Assembly: GCA_934101425.1 (NCBI GenBank)
Contig: CAKOQQ010000002.1
Span: forward strand, 101,967 to 165,966
From: an uncultured Bacilli bacterium
GTDB lineage: Bacteria > Bacillota_I > Bacilli_A > RF39 > UBA660
DNA length: 64,000 nucleotides
Reading direction: 5' to 3'
The notes below the pieces were generated by a model. The model did no database searches. It saw only the letters and a program-made list of their open reading frames with translations, and was not told the DNA's origin. Positions 52,468 through 61,834 of this stretch are shown here, piece after piece; positions within the stretch are counted from its first letter, which is position 1, and every line of letters starts with the position of its first letter. The translations under genes were made by a program, and so were the position numbers.

Positions 52468-52920
52468 CTATATTTTTTTAGATAAGAACTTAGATACAAT
52501 ATATGATATCACATATACAGCTACTGTTGCAATTATATATGTAATTGGAAGTATATAAGCATTAAAGTCATAATGTTCTTCTATAGCTGTTTGAAATAAC
52601 CATTCATTTAACATATATCCTAAAGGTAATCCTAAAACTATTGATGCTATTGCTATCCAATTATTTTGTTTTACAAATATTTTTTCTATTTTTTTATCAC
52701 TAAATCCTAATACTTTTAAAGTTGCAAATTGATATTGTTTTTCAGTATATGATAATATACCTAAATTATATATAATAATTATTCCAAGTACTGCTGCAAT
52801 AAATATAATTAGTGCTATCATTTTTTTCATCATAGATAACATATAAGTAATCGATTCAGCTAAACTATCTATATCTTGTATAATTGATACTCCATCTATT
52901 TTATTTATATTACTTAAGTT
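52468..52920 (-). pseudogene. FtsX-like permease, C-terminal remnant
   Basis: The readable part (ATG at 52840-52842) encodes 124 residues with three helices, matching only the end of an FtsX/MacB-type permease (IIYNLGILSYTEKQYQFATL, KVLGFSDKKIEKIF). The same frame stays open a further 26 codons upstream (INKIDGVSIIQDIDSLAES and so on), also family-like, before a stop near 52921. The other two thirds of the protein and any ATPase gene are missing. This looks like a decayed transporter gene with 5' sequence deleted rather than a working small protein. Confidence 0.75.
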
Positions 52921-52999
52921 TTATTACTCATATTATCTTCTATATGAAATTTATTTCACTTATTTAAATAATGCAATAAAAAAATAACATATTTCTATG

Positions 53000-53935
53000 T
53001 TATTTATATTTATAAAATCCTTCTTTAGTACTTTTACCTAATTTACCTTCATCTATATATTGTTTTAAAAGTTTAGCCATTCCTTTAAAATTATAAGGAG
53101 CTAAAAATGATGGTACCTTTGTATACATTTTAACTATTTCGTAGGCAGTATTAATTCCTACAGTATCAAGTATTTCAAAAGGACCTTTTGGTGAAGATGT
53201 ACCAAGTACCCATGCATCATCAATACTTTTTACATCAGAAATACCATTTACATATAAGTCAAGTGCTGAAAATAAGAATGGTACTAACATTGAATTAAGT
53301 AAATACCCTGATTTTTCTTTTTGTATAGGTAATGCTACCATTTGAATTTTTTTAGCGAATTTAATTACTTCATTAAATGCTTCATCAGATGTTTTTTTAT
53401 GTTTCATTACTTCTGCTGTATTATTTTTCCATATTGAATTAGCAAAATGAAGAGCTAAAAATTTATCTTCTCTTTTAGTATATTTAGCTAACTTACTAGG
53501 AAGTAAAGTAGATGAATTAGTAACTAATATAGTCTTTTCTGGTAATATAGGTGCTATTTTTCTATATAATTCTTTTTTAGCTTCAAAGTCTTCACTCATA
53601 CTTTCAATTACTAAATCAGCATCAGCTAAAGATGCATTAATATCAAGTTCAAGTTTAATATTTTTATATGCCTCTTCTACTTTATCTAAACATTTTTTAT
53701 AGTCAAAATTATCATAACTAGATATCCCCATAGACCATGTCATAGGATTTTTATCTTTATTCATAAGTTCTATAGCTTCTATATATGAAGATTTTACACT
53801 ATCTAATTTCTTTTTTGTTCTAGAAATACTTTCTTTACTTCTAAGCCATATAGTAACATCAAAATTACAATATGCTACTTGAAAAGCGATTTGAGTTCCT
53901 AATACTCCTCCGCCCATTACTACTATTTTTTTCAT
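53000..53935 (-). CDS. 3-hydroxyacyl-CoA dehydrogenase-like protein
   Basis: A 311-residue NAD-dependent dehydrogenase of the 3-hydroxybutyryl-CoA dehydrogenase type. It has the nucleotide motif VVMGGGVLGTQIAFQVAY, the ADADLVIESMSEDFEAKKEL segment, NSSTLLPS and the catalytic-domain LHFANSIWKNNTAEVM. The usual HFFNP is changed to HFANS. GTSSPKGPFEILDTVG follows. No other fatty-acid or butyrate genes are close, so the physiological substrate is unclear. Confidence 0.85.
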   Translation of the reverse strand: MKKIVVMGGGVLGTQIAFQVAYCNFDVTIWLRSKESISRTKKKLDSVKSSYIEAIELMNKDKNPMTWSMGISSYDNFDYKKCLDKVEEAYKNIKLELDINASLADADLVIESMSEDFEAKKELYRKIAPILPEKTILVTNSSTLLPSKLAKYTKREDKFLALHFANSIWKNNTAEVMKHKKTSDEAFNEVIKFAKKIQMVALPIQKEKSGYLLNSMLVPFLFSALDLYVNGISDVKSIDDAWVLGTSSPKGPFEILDTVGINTAYEIVKMYTKVPSFLAPYNFKGMAKLLKQYIDEGKLGKSTKEGFYKYK

Positions 53936-53969
53936 TTTATCACCATACTAATTATACTACATTTTATTA

Positions 53970-55550
53970 CTATTTTCCACTATCTCCATAGTTTTTTAAT
54001 ACTCTTGCAGAAGGATCAGTTACATTGCACCCTTCCCATGACTTATTTGGCATCCAATAATCAATAATTAAATCACTACTATTTGGATAATATTTTTCAA
54101 ATATTTCTCTATATAATAATGATTCTTTAGTAAATGGTTTATGTTTATCATATTTTTTTACTTTTTCACTAAATTCTAAATCACTATATTTTTTATCAGC
54201 ATAAAGTTTTAAATAATCTACCATAGAATGACCTACAGCATCACTAAATGCAGCTTTTTCACGAAATAAAATATTTTCTGGTAAGTAATCACCTATAAAA
54301 GCTTTTCTAAGTAGATATTTACCTTTATTATATTTGTTCATTTTCATATCAGGATCAATACCCATTACATAATCTACAAATTCTAAATCAGCAAATGGTA
54401 CTCTAGCTTCTAAGCTAACAGCTGAAATACATCTATCTGCTCTTAAAACATCATACATATATAGTTCTCTAATTCTTTTTTCACTTTCTTTTTGAAATTC
54501 TTCTTTATTTGGTGCATAATCAGTATATTTGTATCCAAATAATTCATCACTAACTTCACCAGTTAAAAGTACTTTAATATCAGTATTTTCATGTATCCAT
54601 TTAGTTAATAAATACATTCCTATAGAAGCTCTTATAGTAGTAATATCCCATGATTCTAAGTGATAAATAACTTCATCTAAAGCGTTTATTACATCTTTTT
54701 CATCTATAATAACTTCTGTATGAATACTACCTATATAGTCTGCTACTTCTTTAGCATATTTTAAATCTATGGCATCAGTATTCATTCCTATTGCAAATGT
54801 TCTAATTGGTTTTTTAGTATATTTAGAAGCTATAGAACATACTAAACTAGAATCAAGTCCACCACTAAGTAAATAACCAATAGGAGTATCTGCATCAATT
54901 CTTTTTATAACAGCTTTTTCTAATTTTTCTTTAATATTCTTAGTTACTGTATCAATATCATCAGTTATAAATTTACTATATTTAGTAGCATCTAAATATT
55001 TAGTAAACTTACCATCTTTATAATAATATCCTGGTGGAAAAGGTATTACTTTATCACATAAATCTATTATAGCTTTTGCTTCACTTGCAAACATTATGCT
55101 ATCACTTACTTTAGAATATCCATAAAACATAGGTCTTATTCCAATTGGATCTCTAGCAGCTATAAAATCATTAGTACTTTTATCATAAATGACACAAGCA
55201 AATTCAGCATCTAACTTTTTAAACATTTCTTCTTTATACTTTTCATATAAAGGTAATAATATTTCACAATCACTATCACTTGTAAATTTGTATCCTTCTT
55301 TTTCTAATTCTTTTTTTATTTTACGAAAACCATATATTTCACCATTACAAACTAATTTATTTTCCTTATAGCAAAAAGGTTGCATTCCACTTTCACTAAG
55401 TCCCATAATAGCAAGTCTATGAAATCCCCATATTCCTTTATCTTCTTCTAACATAGACATATCAGGCCCACGGTATTTTATTTTTTTAAACCCCTTTAAA
55501 AAATCTTCTTTTTTAATATCATTTTTGGTATATACCATAAAACTACACAT
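53970..55550 (-). CDS. asnB: Asparagine synthase (glutamine-hydrolysing)
   Basis: The enzyme makes asparagine from aspartate, ATP and glutamine. Cys2, exposed after Met removal (MCSFMVYT), is the glutaminase nucleophile, and KYRGPDMSM fits the Ntn domain. The synthetase domain has the PP-loop SGGLDSSLV near residue 229, LLTGEVSDELFGYKY and the LEARVPFADLEFVDY region. 526 residues, close to AsnB type. A T-box leader of about 285 nt lies in front of it, so expression should respond to uncharged tRNA, most simply tRNA-Asn. Confidence 0.95.
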   Translation of the reverse strand: MCSFMVYTKNDIKKEDFLKGFKKIKYRGPDMSMLEEDKGIWGFHRLAIMGLSESGMQPFCYKENKLVCNGEIYGFRKIKKELEKEGYKFTSDSDCEILLPLYEKYKEEMFKKLDAEFACVIYDKSTNDFIAARDPIGIRPMFYGYSKVSDSIMFASEAKAIIDLCDKVIPFPPGYYYKDGKFTKYLDATKYSKFITDDIDTVTKNIKEKLEKAVIKRIDADTPIGYLLSGGLDSSLVCSIASKYTKKPIRTFAIGMNTDAIDLKYAKEVADYIGSIHTEVIIDEKDVINALDEVIYHLESWDITTIRASIGMYLLTKWIHENTDIKVLLTGEVSDELFGYKYTDYAPNKEEFQKESEKRIRELYMYDVLRADRCISAVSLEARVPFADLEFVDYVMGIDPDMKMNKYNKGKYLLRKAFIGDYLPENILFREKAAFSDAVGHSMVDYLKLYADKKYSDLEFSEKVKKYDKHKPFTKESLLYREIFEKYYPNSSDLIIDYWMPNKSWEGCNVTDPSARVLKNYGDSGK

Positions 55551-55836
55551 ATAAATCCCTCTTTCTATAATAAATTAAAAAACCAGTATTCATCCCACTA
55601 TGGGACGAAAACTGGTTATTCCGCGGTACCACCCAATTTATCATAAAAATTTATATGATCACTTTTTGATTCTAACAAATCTAGTAATAAGATAACGGAT
55701 TACTCCCGGCCTAGCCTACTATTATTTCGGTAAGCGACTAAAAAGTGTTCTTCATACTAACTTCATTGTTAAATTTCCACTATCATTAACTCTCTATGAA
55801 CTAGATTAGTATTACTTTTCTTTCTCAAAGTCATTA
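55551..55836 (-). promoter_or_regulatory. T-box leader of asnB
   Basis: The conserved T-box GGGTGGTACCGCGG is at 55621-55634. It is followed by a terminator whose arms are AACCAGT/ACTGGTT (55581-55587, 55611-55617). Upstream are a stem I region with AGAGAG and GTGGAAA elements and the GTTC/GAAC pairing. An AAC triplet in GAAGAAC is a possible Asn specifier. The UGGN bulge reads TGGT, which pairs with a discriminator A rather than the G usual for tRNA-Asn. This leader accounts for the gene-free stretch upstream of asnB. Confidence 0.93.
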
Positions 55837-55842
55837 CAAAAA

Positions 55843-55871
55843 ATTATAAAACAACTATATTAATGTGTCAA
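55843..55871 (-). promoter_or_regulatory. asnB promoter (consensus)
   Basis: Minus strand TTGACA (55866-55871), 17 bp, TATAAT (55843-55848). A perfect housekeeping match, with the T-box transcript starting near 55836. Confidence 0.85.
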
Positions 55872-55878
55872 TACTTTT

Positions 55879-57387
55879 TTAAAATAATGGTGCAAATATT
55901 CTTAATATTGATTGCCATAAATCTTTAAATATTCCATACTTAACTTCTTTTTTAGTTACCTTATGTGACTTATTTATAGTGTTTATAGCATCTAATTTTA
56001 TATCTTTTATAACTTTATTATTTTCTATATATACCCCATTTTCAAAATGTAAATATAAACTTCTATAATCCATATTTATAGTTCCTACAGTTGCAACTTT
56101 ATCATCTGATACAAATACTTTAGCATGAACAAATCCTGGTGTATAAGTATATATACTAACTCCTTCATCTACTAAGTTTTTAATATATGATTTAGTAAGA
56201 GAATAAACTACTTTCTTATCAGGAATACTAGGTACTACTATTTTAACGTCTACTCCTCTTTTAACTGCTAATATAAGTGAATTTATTACATTAGAATCAA
56301 TTATTAAATAAGGCGTCATTATATATAAGTATTTTTGTGCTTGATTTATAATATTTAAATAAACATCTACTGCTATTTTAGCATTCTTAGTAATTGGAGA
56401 TGATCCATAACATACAATGTATCCATCTTTTTTGATATCTTTAAATTCATATTTAAACTTAGTATAATCTTTATCTTCTTTTCTATATGCATTCCAATTA
56501 GTTAAAAATAATACTGTAAGACTCCATACAGAATCTCCAACTAACTTTATAGCATTATCTTTCCAATGTCCATATTTACTACCTATATTTAAATATTCAT
56601 CCGCTAAATTAACTCCACCAGTAAAACCTACTTTACCATCTATTACCGTAATTTTTCTATGATCACGATTATTCATAAATAATCCTCTAAAAGTTTTTAG
56701 TTCATTAAAAGTAACACATTTTATTTTTAAGCTCTCTAAATACTTTTTATAAGTAGTAGGAAGTACTGTAATACTACCAGCATCATCATACATTACTCTA
56801 ACATCCACTCCACTTACAGCTTTTTCTTTTAATATTTCAAGAATTTCTAACCACATACTACTTTTAGTATTTATAATAAAGTATTCCATAAATATAAACT
56901 TTTCAGCTTTTTTTAGTTCTTTAATAAATTCCGGATAAAACTTTTCACCTATTTCATAATAAGTAATTTTATTATTAGTAGTAACAGGTATATTTAAGTA
57001 ATTATTAAAATATTTTAATTTATCTAAATTTTTATCTTCTAACTCTTTAGTAACATCAGGATCTATTTTATAGTATTTTTTAGCTTCTTTTTCTTTTAAA
57101 TATATATTCTTAAGAGTTTTACTACCAAGAATACTTTCACCTATTGATATGTATATTAAAGTACCAAATACAGGGGTTATAAGAATTGTAATTATCCATG
57201 GTAAATCATTATTTAAATTTTTACTATTCTTAACGATATTCAAAACAATAATTACACTAAGAAGTAATACTATAAATTGTACAAGTGCAATATTTTTATA
57301 GAAATATAACATTATATATACATTAAATAATATTTGAATTACTAAACTTAATGCTACAAAAAAACATCTTTTAATTGTTGTATACAT
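55879..57387 (-). CDS. cls: Cardiolipin synthase
   Basis: A phospholipase-D-family enzyme that condenses phosphatidylglycerol to cardiolipin at the membrane. Two N-terminal helices, then two HKD motifs: HRKITVIDGKVGFTGGVN and HAKVFVSDDKVATVGTIN. WIITILITPVFGTLIYISIG is typical of the Cls N-terminal region. In-frame sequence upstream is not used: AGGAGGGA before the ATG at 57385-57387 gives 502 residues. It is downstream of the double-HEPN gene but separated by a terminator. Confidence 0.93.
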   Translation of the reverse strand: MYTTIKRCFFVALSLVIQILFNVYIMLYFYKNIALVQFIVLLLSVIIVLNIVKNSKNLNNDLPWIITILITPVFGTLIYISIGESILGSKTLKNIYLKEKEAKKYYKIDPDVTKELEDKNLDKLKYFNNYLNIPVTTNNKITYYEIGEKFYPEFIKELKKAEKFIFMEYFIINTKSSMWLEILEILKEKAVSGVDVRVMYDDAGSITVLPTTYKKYLESLKIKCVTFNELKTFRGLFMNNRDHRKITVIDGKVGFTGGVNLADEYLNIGSKYGHWKDNAIKLVGDSVWSLTVLFLTNWNAYRKEDKDYTKFKYEFKDIKKDGYIVCYGSSPITKNAKIAVDVYLNIINQAQKYLYIMTPYLIIDSNVINSLILAVKRGVDVKIVVPSIPDKKVVYSLTKSYIKNLVDEGVSIYTYTPGFVHAKVFVSDDKVATVGTINMDYRSLYLHFENGVYIENNKVIKDIKLDAINTINKSHKVTKKEVKYGIFKDLWQSILRIFAPLF

Positions 57388-57429
57388 ATTCCCTCCTATA
57401 TATAGTTTACTTACTTTATTTAATAAAGT

Positions 57430-57460
57430 CAAAGAAAAAACTAATATTAAATTAGTTTTT
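57430..57460 (-). terminator. Terminator of the double-HEPN gene
   Basis: AAAAACTAAT (57436-57445) / ATTAGTTTTT (57451-57460), overlapping the last codons and giving a T-run on the minus strand. Confidence 0.65.
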
Positions 57461-59255
57461 CATCTATAATATGCATTGATAAAGAATCAAAATCAGTTTG
57501 ATTTGTATACTTAGTTACTATTTCTCCAATACTCTTTATTAACTCTTCAAATCTATTTAAACTCATAGTAATTGTTATATCAGGATTATCTAAATCATCA
57601 CTAGATACATCATAAAATTTAATTATTGATTCACCTAAATCATTTCTTTCATACCCTTGATCAAAAGAAACATTAAATCTACCATGAGCTATACTATTTC
57701 TTAAATGTCTAAATAAATGATATGAATCAGTATAAGTTCCTAAATTACCTTTCCTAATAGTTTCCATTATAATACTTATTTTTTCTTCTAATTCTCTTTT
57801 TAGTTCATCATAATTTTCTATAAAATTAGATACATCTTCTAATTTTTGATATTTATTAGGATCTTTATTTTTAGGATTATTTAATATAACTAATTGTTTT
57901 TGTGCCCAATCTAATTTTTTAGGTAATCCATCTTTTTCTTTTTGTAATCTTTCTAGTTCTCTTTTTTTCTCATCTAATGGATCTACATTTCTTACTATTT
58001 TGCTATCACTATTATTTAATATATCTATACCATCTAATGAAATATCAAAATATTTAAATAATTCATTACCTACTTTTTTATTAACTTCATGAGCATAATT
58101 TAAGAAAAAATTAGCTTCACAAATAATAGAAGTAAAATATAATCCAGGTGCCATCGACACTATATCTTCTTCAGATACTGGCATACTATATTTTTCTAAT
58201 AATCTTTTTTGAAATCCATATAAGGAATATTTATTATAACTACCAGTTAACAATTCCGAAAACATAGAAATAATTATATCTTTAGCTTTGTAACAAACAT
58301 TATCATCAGTAAATACTTGATGAATAAAATCATCACTAAAACTATATGGTCTTTTAAAATTATTAGTCAGATAAATAAAATGTCTTCTTATTTTTTCTTT
58401 TTCATCTTCACTAATCCTTCTTGTTACAATATCTATTTGATTTAGTCCAAGAGATTCTTTATTGTTAATAAAATTAGCTACCCCTATAGTTCTAAGCATA
58501 CTAGAAGAGGGATCGGTATAACTATCTTTAGCATGCCAACTATAGTTTCTTACACTAGTTAGTTGATTTCTAAAATCATTTATTCTTCTATCATCTATAG
58601 TAACAACGGTAGAAGTATTATTAGCGTTGTAAGAAGCTTGAATATCACGAACAGCTATACCATTTAAAACTCTTTCTAATTCTTTTCTACTTCTTATTTT
58701 ATATGGATTTCTTATAGTATCTGCATCTAATATATACATAGAAATTTTATTTAAAGCATTATATTTAGTAAACAAATCTACACATTTTTCATATAGCTTA
58801 ACAAATTCTATAAAATCTATTTCACCTTCAATAAGACTATTTTTAAAATGAAATTTTATATCTTCAAGACTGCTAACATAATAAATACCATCCAAGTGTT
58901 TTACTGAATCATTATAACCAGTTAAAAAATTAGCATGTTCAAAGCAATTTCTAAATTGTTTAAACTTTTCTATACTAGATAATTCTTTATTACATTTAAT
59001 AGTATTCCAAAATGAAAATGTTGATAATACATTATCTATTAAATCATCACTATAATCTTTACATCTTTCATAAGTATAACCTATTATATATGACATCATA
59101 GTAGATATAGTTGTTAAAAAACATCTAGCATTATATAAATATGAATCTCGATATCTAATAGTTTTTTCATTATAAGGTCTTTTAAATATTTCATTTAAAA
59201 ATAAAAATGTTCTTCTAATATCACTTACATTATCCATATCATTTAAAAATACCAT
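57447..59255 (-). CDS. Internally duplicated protein with HEPN-like RNxxxH motifs
   Basis: I recognise no named family, but the 602 residues show two related halves. RRTFLFLNEIFKRPY (14-28) matches RRHFIYLTNNFKRPY (290-304). CFEHANFLTGY (104-114) matches IICEANFFLNY (377-387). RNYSWH (236-241) falls at the same relative place as RNSIAH (519-524). RNxxxH is the catalytic motif of HEPN ribonucleases, so each half may be one HEPN unit; a further RNCFEH is at 102-107. A charged coiled-coil insert lies near 428-500. The protein is soluble. Such proteins often act in anti-phage or toxin systems, but no nuclease activity is shown. A 14-bp stem-loop precedes the gene. Confidence 0.6.
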   Translation of the reverse strand: MVFLNDMDNVSDIRRTFLFLNEIFKRPYNEKTIRYRDSYLYNARCFLTTISTMMSYIIGYTYERCKDYSDDLIDNVLSTFSFWNTIKCNKELSSIEKFKQFRNCFEHANFLTGYNDSVKHLDGIYYVSSLEDIKFHFKNSLIEGEIDFIEFVKLYEKCVDLFTKYNALNKISMYILDADTIRNPYKIRSRKELERVLNGIAVRDIQASYNANNTSTVVTIDDRRINDFRNQLTSVRNYSWHAKDSYTDPSSSMLRTIGVANFINNKESLGLNQIDIVTRRISEDEKEKIRRHFIYLTNNFKRPYSFSDDFIHQVFTDDNVCYKAKDIIISMFSELLTGSYNKYSLYGFQKRLLEKYSMPVSEEDIVSMAPGLYFTSIICEANFFLNYAHEVNKKVGNELFKYFDISLDGIDILNNSDSKIVRNVDPLDEKKRELERLQKEKDGLPKKLDWAQKQLVILNNPKNKDPNKYQKLEDVSNFIENYDELKRELEEKISIIMETIRKGNLGTYTDSYHLFRHLRNSIAHGRFNVSFDQGYERNDLGESIIKFYDVSSDDLDNPDITITMSLNRFEELIKSIGEIVTKYTNQTDFDSLSMHIIDEKLI

Positions 59256-59270
59256 AACTCACCTCACAAT

Positions 59271-59319
59271 AAAACATGTTAAATATTTTAACACATTTTA
59301 TAAAAATTTAACATGTTTT
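59271..59319 (-). repeat. 14-bp inverted repeat upstream of the double-HEPN gene
   Basis: AAAACATGTTAAAT (59271-59284) / ATTTAACATGTTTT (59306-59319) with a 21-nt spacer. In the transcript it forms a strong AU-rich hairpin ending in UUUU immediately before the ribosome site GAGGTGAG. Could be an attenuator, an RNA-processing site or an operator. Confidence 0.55.
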
Positions 59320-59548
59320 AGTTATTATTTTGAAATAAATTAAGTACCATTTGCTTTTCATTTTGATCATTTATTATACGAATATTTACTTCACCATCAT
59401 CTATAGTTTGTTCTCCAAATTTTATTTCTAATGGTTTAAAATTACTCATTAAATATACATAGTCTTTTCCTTCATGATTTAATGTAGAAAAACAAATATA
59501 TTCTTTATTGTTATCTAAAGTTATAATTTCTCCTGTTTCTATTTTCAT
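59318..59548 (-). CDS. Small hypothetical protein (DUF1292-like layout)
   Basis: 76 residues, predicted beta-rich and soluble. GEIITLDNNKEYICFSTLNH and EGKDYVYLMS recall the opening of small DUF1292/YrzB-like proteins, but the match is too thin to name. It is 8 nt downstream of a 97-codon gene and is probably the last gene of a three-gene unit with the 581-codon membrane protein. AGGAGG precedes the ATG. Confidence 0.5.
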   Translation of the reverse strand: MKIETGEIITLDNNKEYICFSTLNHEGKDYVYLMSNFKPLEIKFGEQTIDDGEVNIRIINDQNEKQMVLNLFQNNN

Positions 59549-59556
59549 AAATCCTC

Positions 59557-59850
59557 CTATTTATATAAAATTTTAGATACTGTATTAAAGTAAATTGAAA
59601 GAGCTTCTCTTATAGAATATATATATACAAACATAGCTTCTACAAAATCATCATCACTTACATTATCACTATTTAAATCAAGTATTTCTCTATTAAAAAG
59701 TATTGTATCATTTAAATTTAAATCATTATTAGCTTTTTCAATAAATGCTAATAACTTTTTTACTTCTTCGTTAGCCATTTGTTTTTTCTTTTGAAGTGGT
59801 AATTTTTTATAAGCTTCTATATACTCATTAAATGTTTCATTTTGAATCAT
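59557..59850 (-). CDS. Small helical hypothetical protein
   Basis: 97 residues, almost wholly helical and charged, without membrane segments (YIEAYKKLPLQKKKQMANEE, VKKLLAFIEKANNDLN). No family recognised. Its ATG overlaps the stop of the 581-codon gene by 4 nt, so the two are translated together. Confidence 0.55.
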   Translation of the reverse strand: MIQNETFNEYIEAYKKLPLQKKKQMANEEVKKLLAFIEKANNDLNLNDTILFNREILDLNSDNVSDDDFVEAMFVYIYSIREALSIYFNTVSKILYK

Positions 59851-61592
59851 TTAGAAAAACCTCCTAAACTATTAATATCTTCTACTGTTATATTTTGTGA
59901 TATTAAATCATGCTTTAATGTTTCACTAGCTGTTAATTCTTTATCTATACTTTTATTTGTAATAGTTGTAACAGCTTTTTGAAATTCACTTTCATTTTCA
60001 AACTTTTCTCTAGCAGTTCTTACTAAGTAATCAATTTGAGAAGAAGTCATAGTAACCATTTCTTTTCTTTCTCTATTACTAAGTAAAGTAAACATTGTAG
60101 CGGCTGCTGCAGATAAAAGAGCAAATTCTTTACTTACATTATGAATACTCCATGTTAAATGTTTTCCTGCATATACATCTTTTTCAGTTGTTTTTAAATT
60201 ACTTTCTAAACTTATATTTTGTAAACGATATTTTTTACCATTACTACCAGTTACTATTTCACCATTACTTAATAAATTGCCTTCAGCATCTACAACTTTT
60301 AATGATACTTCTTCTTCACCATCTTTAATAGTAATTGTACTACCATTAAAATTATCTATAGTACCATTTATATTATCTTTCTTATCTAATATAGCTGACT
60401 TATTACTAGATATTTTATTTACGGAAGAACTAATTATTTCTCCAGTAGATACCCAACCAGATACAGGTCCACCTAAATGTATATAACTTTCAAGAGTAGA
60501 TACATCAACACCAAGTTTTTCGGCAGCTAAAGCTAAATTTTTTTCTAAACTTTCATCTTTATTAAATTTAGTATGAACTATTTGTCCATTATGAATTATA
60601 GAAATATAGTCAACATTATATTCACCAACTGGATTATTTTCACCAAATACACCAGTTTTATTATCTCCACCATATTTATAATCACTAGAACTATGATATT
60701 CTAATCCATCGTTTACTTCTATTTTATCTCCTGTTTTAATATCCATTACCTTTTTAGTAACTTCTGCTAAAATTTCTTCTTCACTTTTTTCTATTAAACT
60801 ATCTATACTTATAGTAGCTACTGTACTAGGTGTAGTAATAAATACCTTATCATACTTTTCTTCTACTCTAAAACCCGTAAGTAAAGTAGATATTAAAGCA
60901 ATTATAATAGGAAGCAAACTCATGCGTTTAGTTATTCTTTTTATTACTCTATATTTTTCTTCTTTAGTAGGTTTATTTACTGGCACCTCTGTTATAACTA
61001 CTTCACCTGGTACCATCTTAACATAATCATCCATAGCTTTTAATATTTCACTAGCTAGAACATATTCGCCATTTGGAAGTGTAAGAGATGGATTACCTAG
61101 CATTAATACACCTTTTTTAAATTCTTTTTTCTTTTTAGCATCCTCTATACTTATAGCCATTGCACCTTGATTAGAAATAGAATTTGTTTCACTTAAGTTT
61201 AAGTTGCTAACATCTTTACTAGCTTCTTTTAATACTTGTTTTATTAAATCTGCACTATCTATTTTTCTACCAGTCTTACGAGACACATATATAGTATCTT
61301 TAGAGCTAGTACTTAGCTCACGAGTTAATGCCTCCGTAAACTCTTCTATACTAACATAGTCTCCATTTTCTAAACTAATACCAGCTTTATTATATCCCAT
61401 CATAATAGAACTAGTCTTCATACTTTTTCCATCACTAGAAGAAGCTACTACAGTTCTATCATCACGATTCTTACCTAAAGCTTCTAATTCTTGTGGAGAA
61501 ATAGTAAGTTTACTTAAAGTATCAACTGCTATTTGTATTTCTGCTTCTGTATAACCTTTTTTTCTAAGTATTTCTATATCCGTTTGTTTCAT
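59847..61592 (-). CDS. Hypothetical membrane protein with extracytoplasmic domain
   Basis: Not recognised. 581 residues. A cytoplasmic N-terminal part (about 1-220) opens with a helix-turn-helix-like stretch (ILRKKGYTEAEIQIAVDTLS). It contains two similar phrases: GISLENGDYVSIEEFTEAL and SLTLPNGEYVLASEILKAM, perhaps a small duplicated domain. A membrane helix (about 225-242), an external Asn/Ser-rich beta domain (245-490) and a second helix (SKEFALLSAAAATMFTLLS) follow, then a helical cytoplasmic tail. Two membrane crossings put both ends inside. It starts a unit with two small genes. May be a signalling or anchoring protein. Confidence 0.55.
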   Translation of the reverse strand: MKQTDIEILRKKGYTEAEIQIAVDTLSKLTISPQELEALGKNRDDRTVVASSSDGKSMKTSSIMMGYNKAGISLENGDYVSIEEFTEALTRELSTSSKDTIYVSRKTGRKIDSADLIKQVLKEASKDVSNLNLSETNSISNQGAMAISIEDAKKKKEFKKGVLMLGNPSLTLPNGEYVLASEILKAMDDYVKMVPGEVVITEVPVNKPTKEEKYRVIKRITKRMSLLPIIIALISTLLTGFRVEEKYDKVFITTPSTVATISIDSLIEKSEEEILAEVTKKVMDIKTGDKIEVNDGLEYHSSSDYKYGGDNKTGVFGENNPVGEYNVDYISIIHNGQIVHTKFNKDESLEKNLALAAEKLGVDVSTLESYIHLGGPVSGWVSTGEIISSSVNKISSNKSAILDKKDNINGTIDNFNGSTITIKDGEEEVSLKVVDAEGNLLSNGEIVTGSNGKKYRLQNISLESNLKTTEKDVYAGKHLTWSIHNVSKEFALLSAAAATMFTLLSNRERKEMVTMTSSQIDYLVRTAREKFENESEFQKAVTTITNKSIDKELTASETLKHDLISQNITVEDINSLGGFSK

Positions 61593-61672
61593 TAAATCAC
61601 CCTATACTATATATATCATAACATAAAAAAGTGGTTTATATTCTTATTTGAAATTTTATTTACAATTTATTT

Positions 61673-61705
61673 ACAAAAAAACATCAGAACCTCAATTCTG
61701 ATGTT
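61673..61705 (-). terminator. Terminator downstream of the KAP-type gene
   Basis: AACATCAGAA (61680-61689) / TTCTGATGTT (61696-61705) with a 6-nt loop and a T7 tract on the minus strand. Confidence 0.7.
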
Positions 61706-61714
61706 TAATATTTT

Positions 61715-61834
61715 TTATTTTTTATTATATTTTAGAGATTGTTTTATAAATGGAATTATCTTTTCAACATCATTTTCATGTTTAATTGAAATATAATAAT
61801 CTCCATTACCATCATGGCCTAGTCCTTTAGTGGA
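61715..61834 (-). pseudogene. Coding-like tail after the KAP-type gene
   Basis: In the same frame as the KAP-type gene, after its TGA and one TAG, 39 codons stay open to a TAA at 61715-61717. They read like real protein (STKGLGHDGNGDYYISIKHE, then NDVEKIIPFIKQSL). There is no start codon in the frame. A palindrome CCTAGTCC/GGACTAGG (61818-61839) straddles its beginning. It looks like the C-terminus of a lost or rearranged gene. Confidence 0.45.

Noticed and set aside
57447..59255. Cas13-like effector
   Set aside because: RNxxxH motifs recall Cas13, but no CRISPR array or Cas genes are visible, the protein is shorter than known Cas13, and RNxxxH is general to HEPN proteins.
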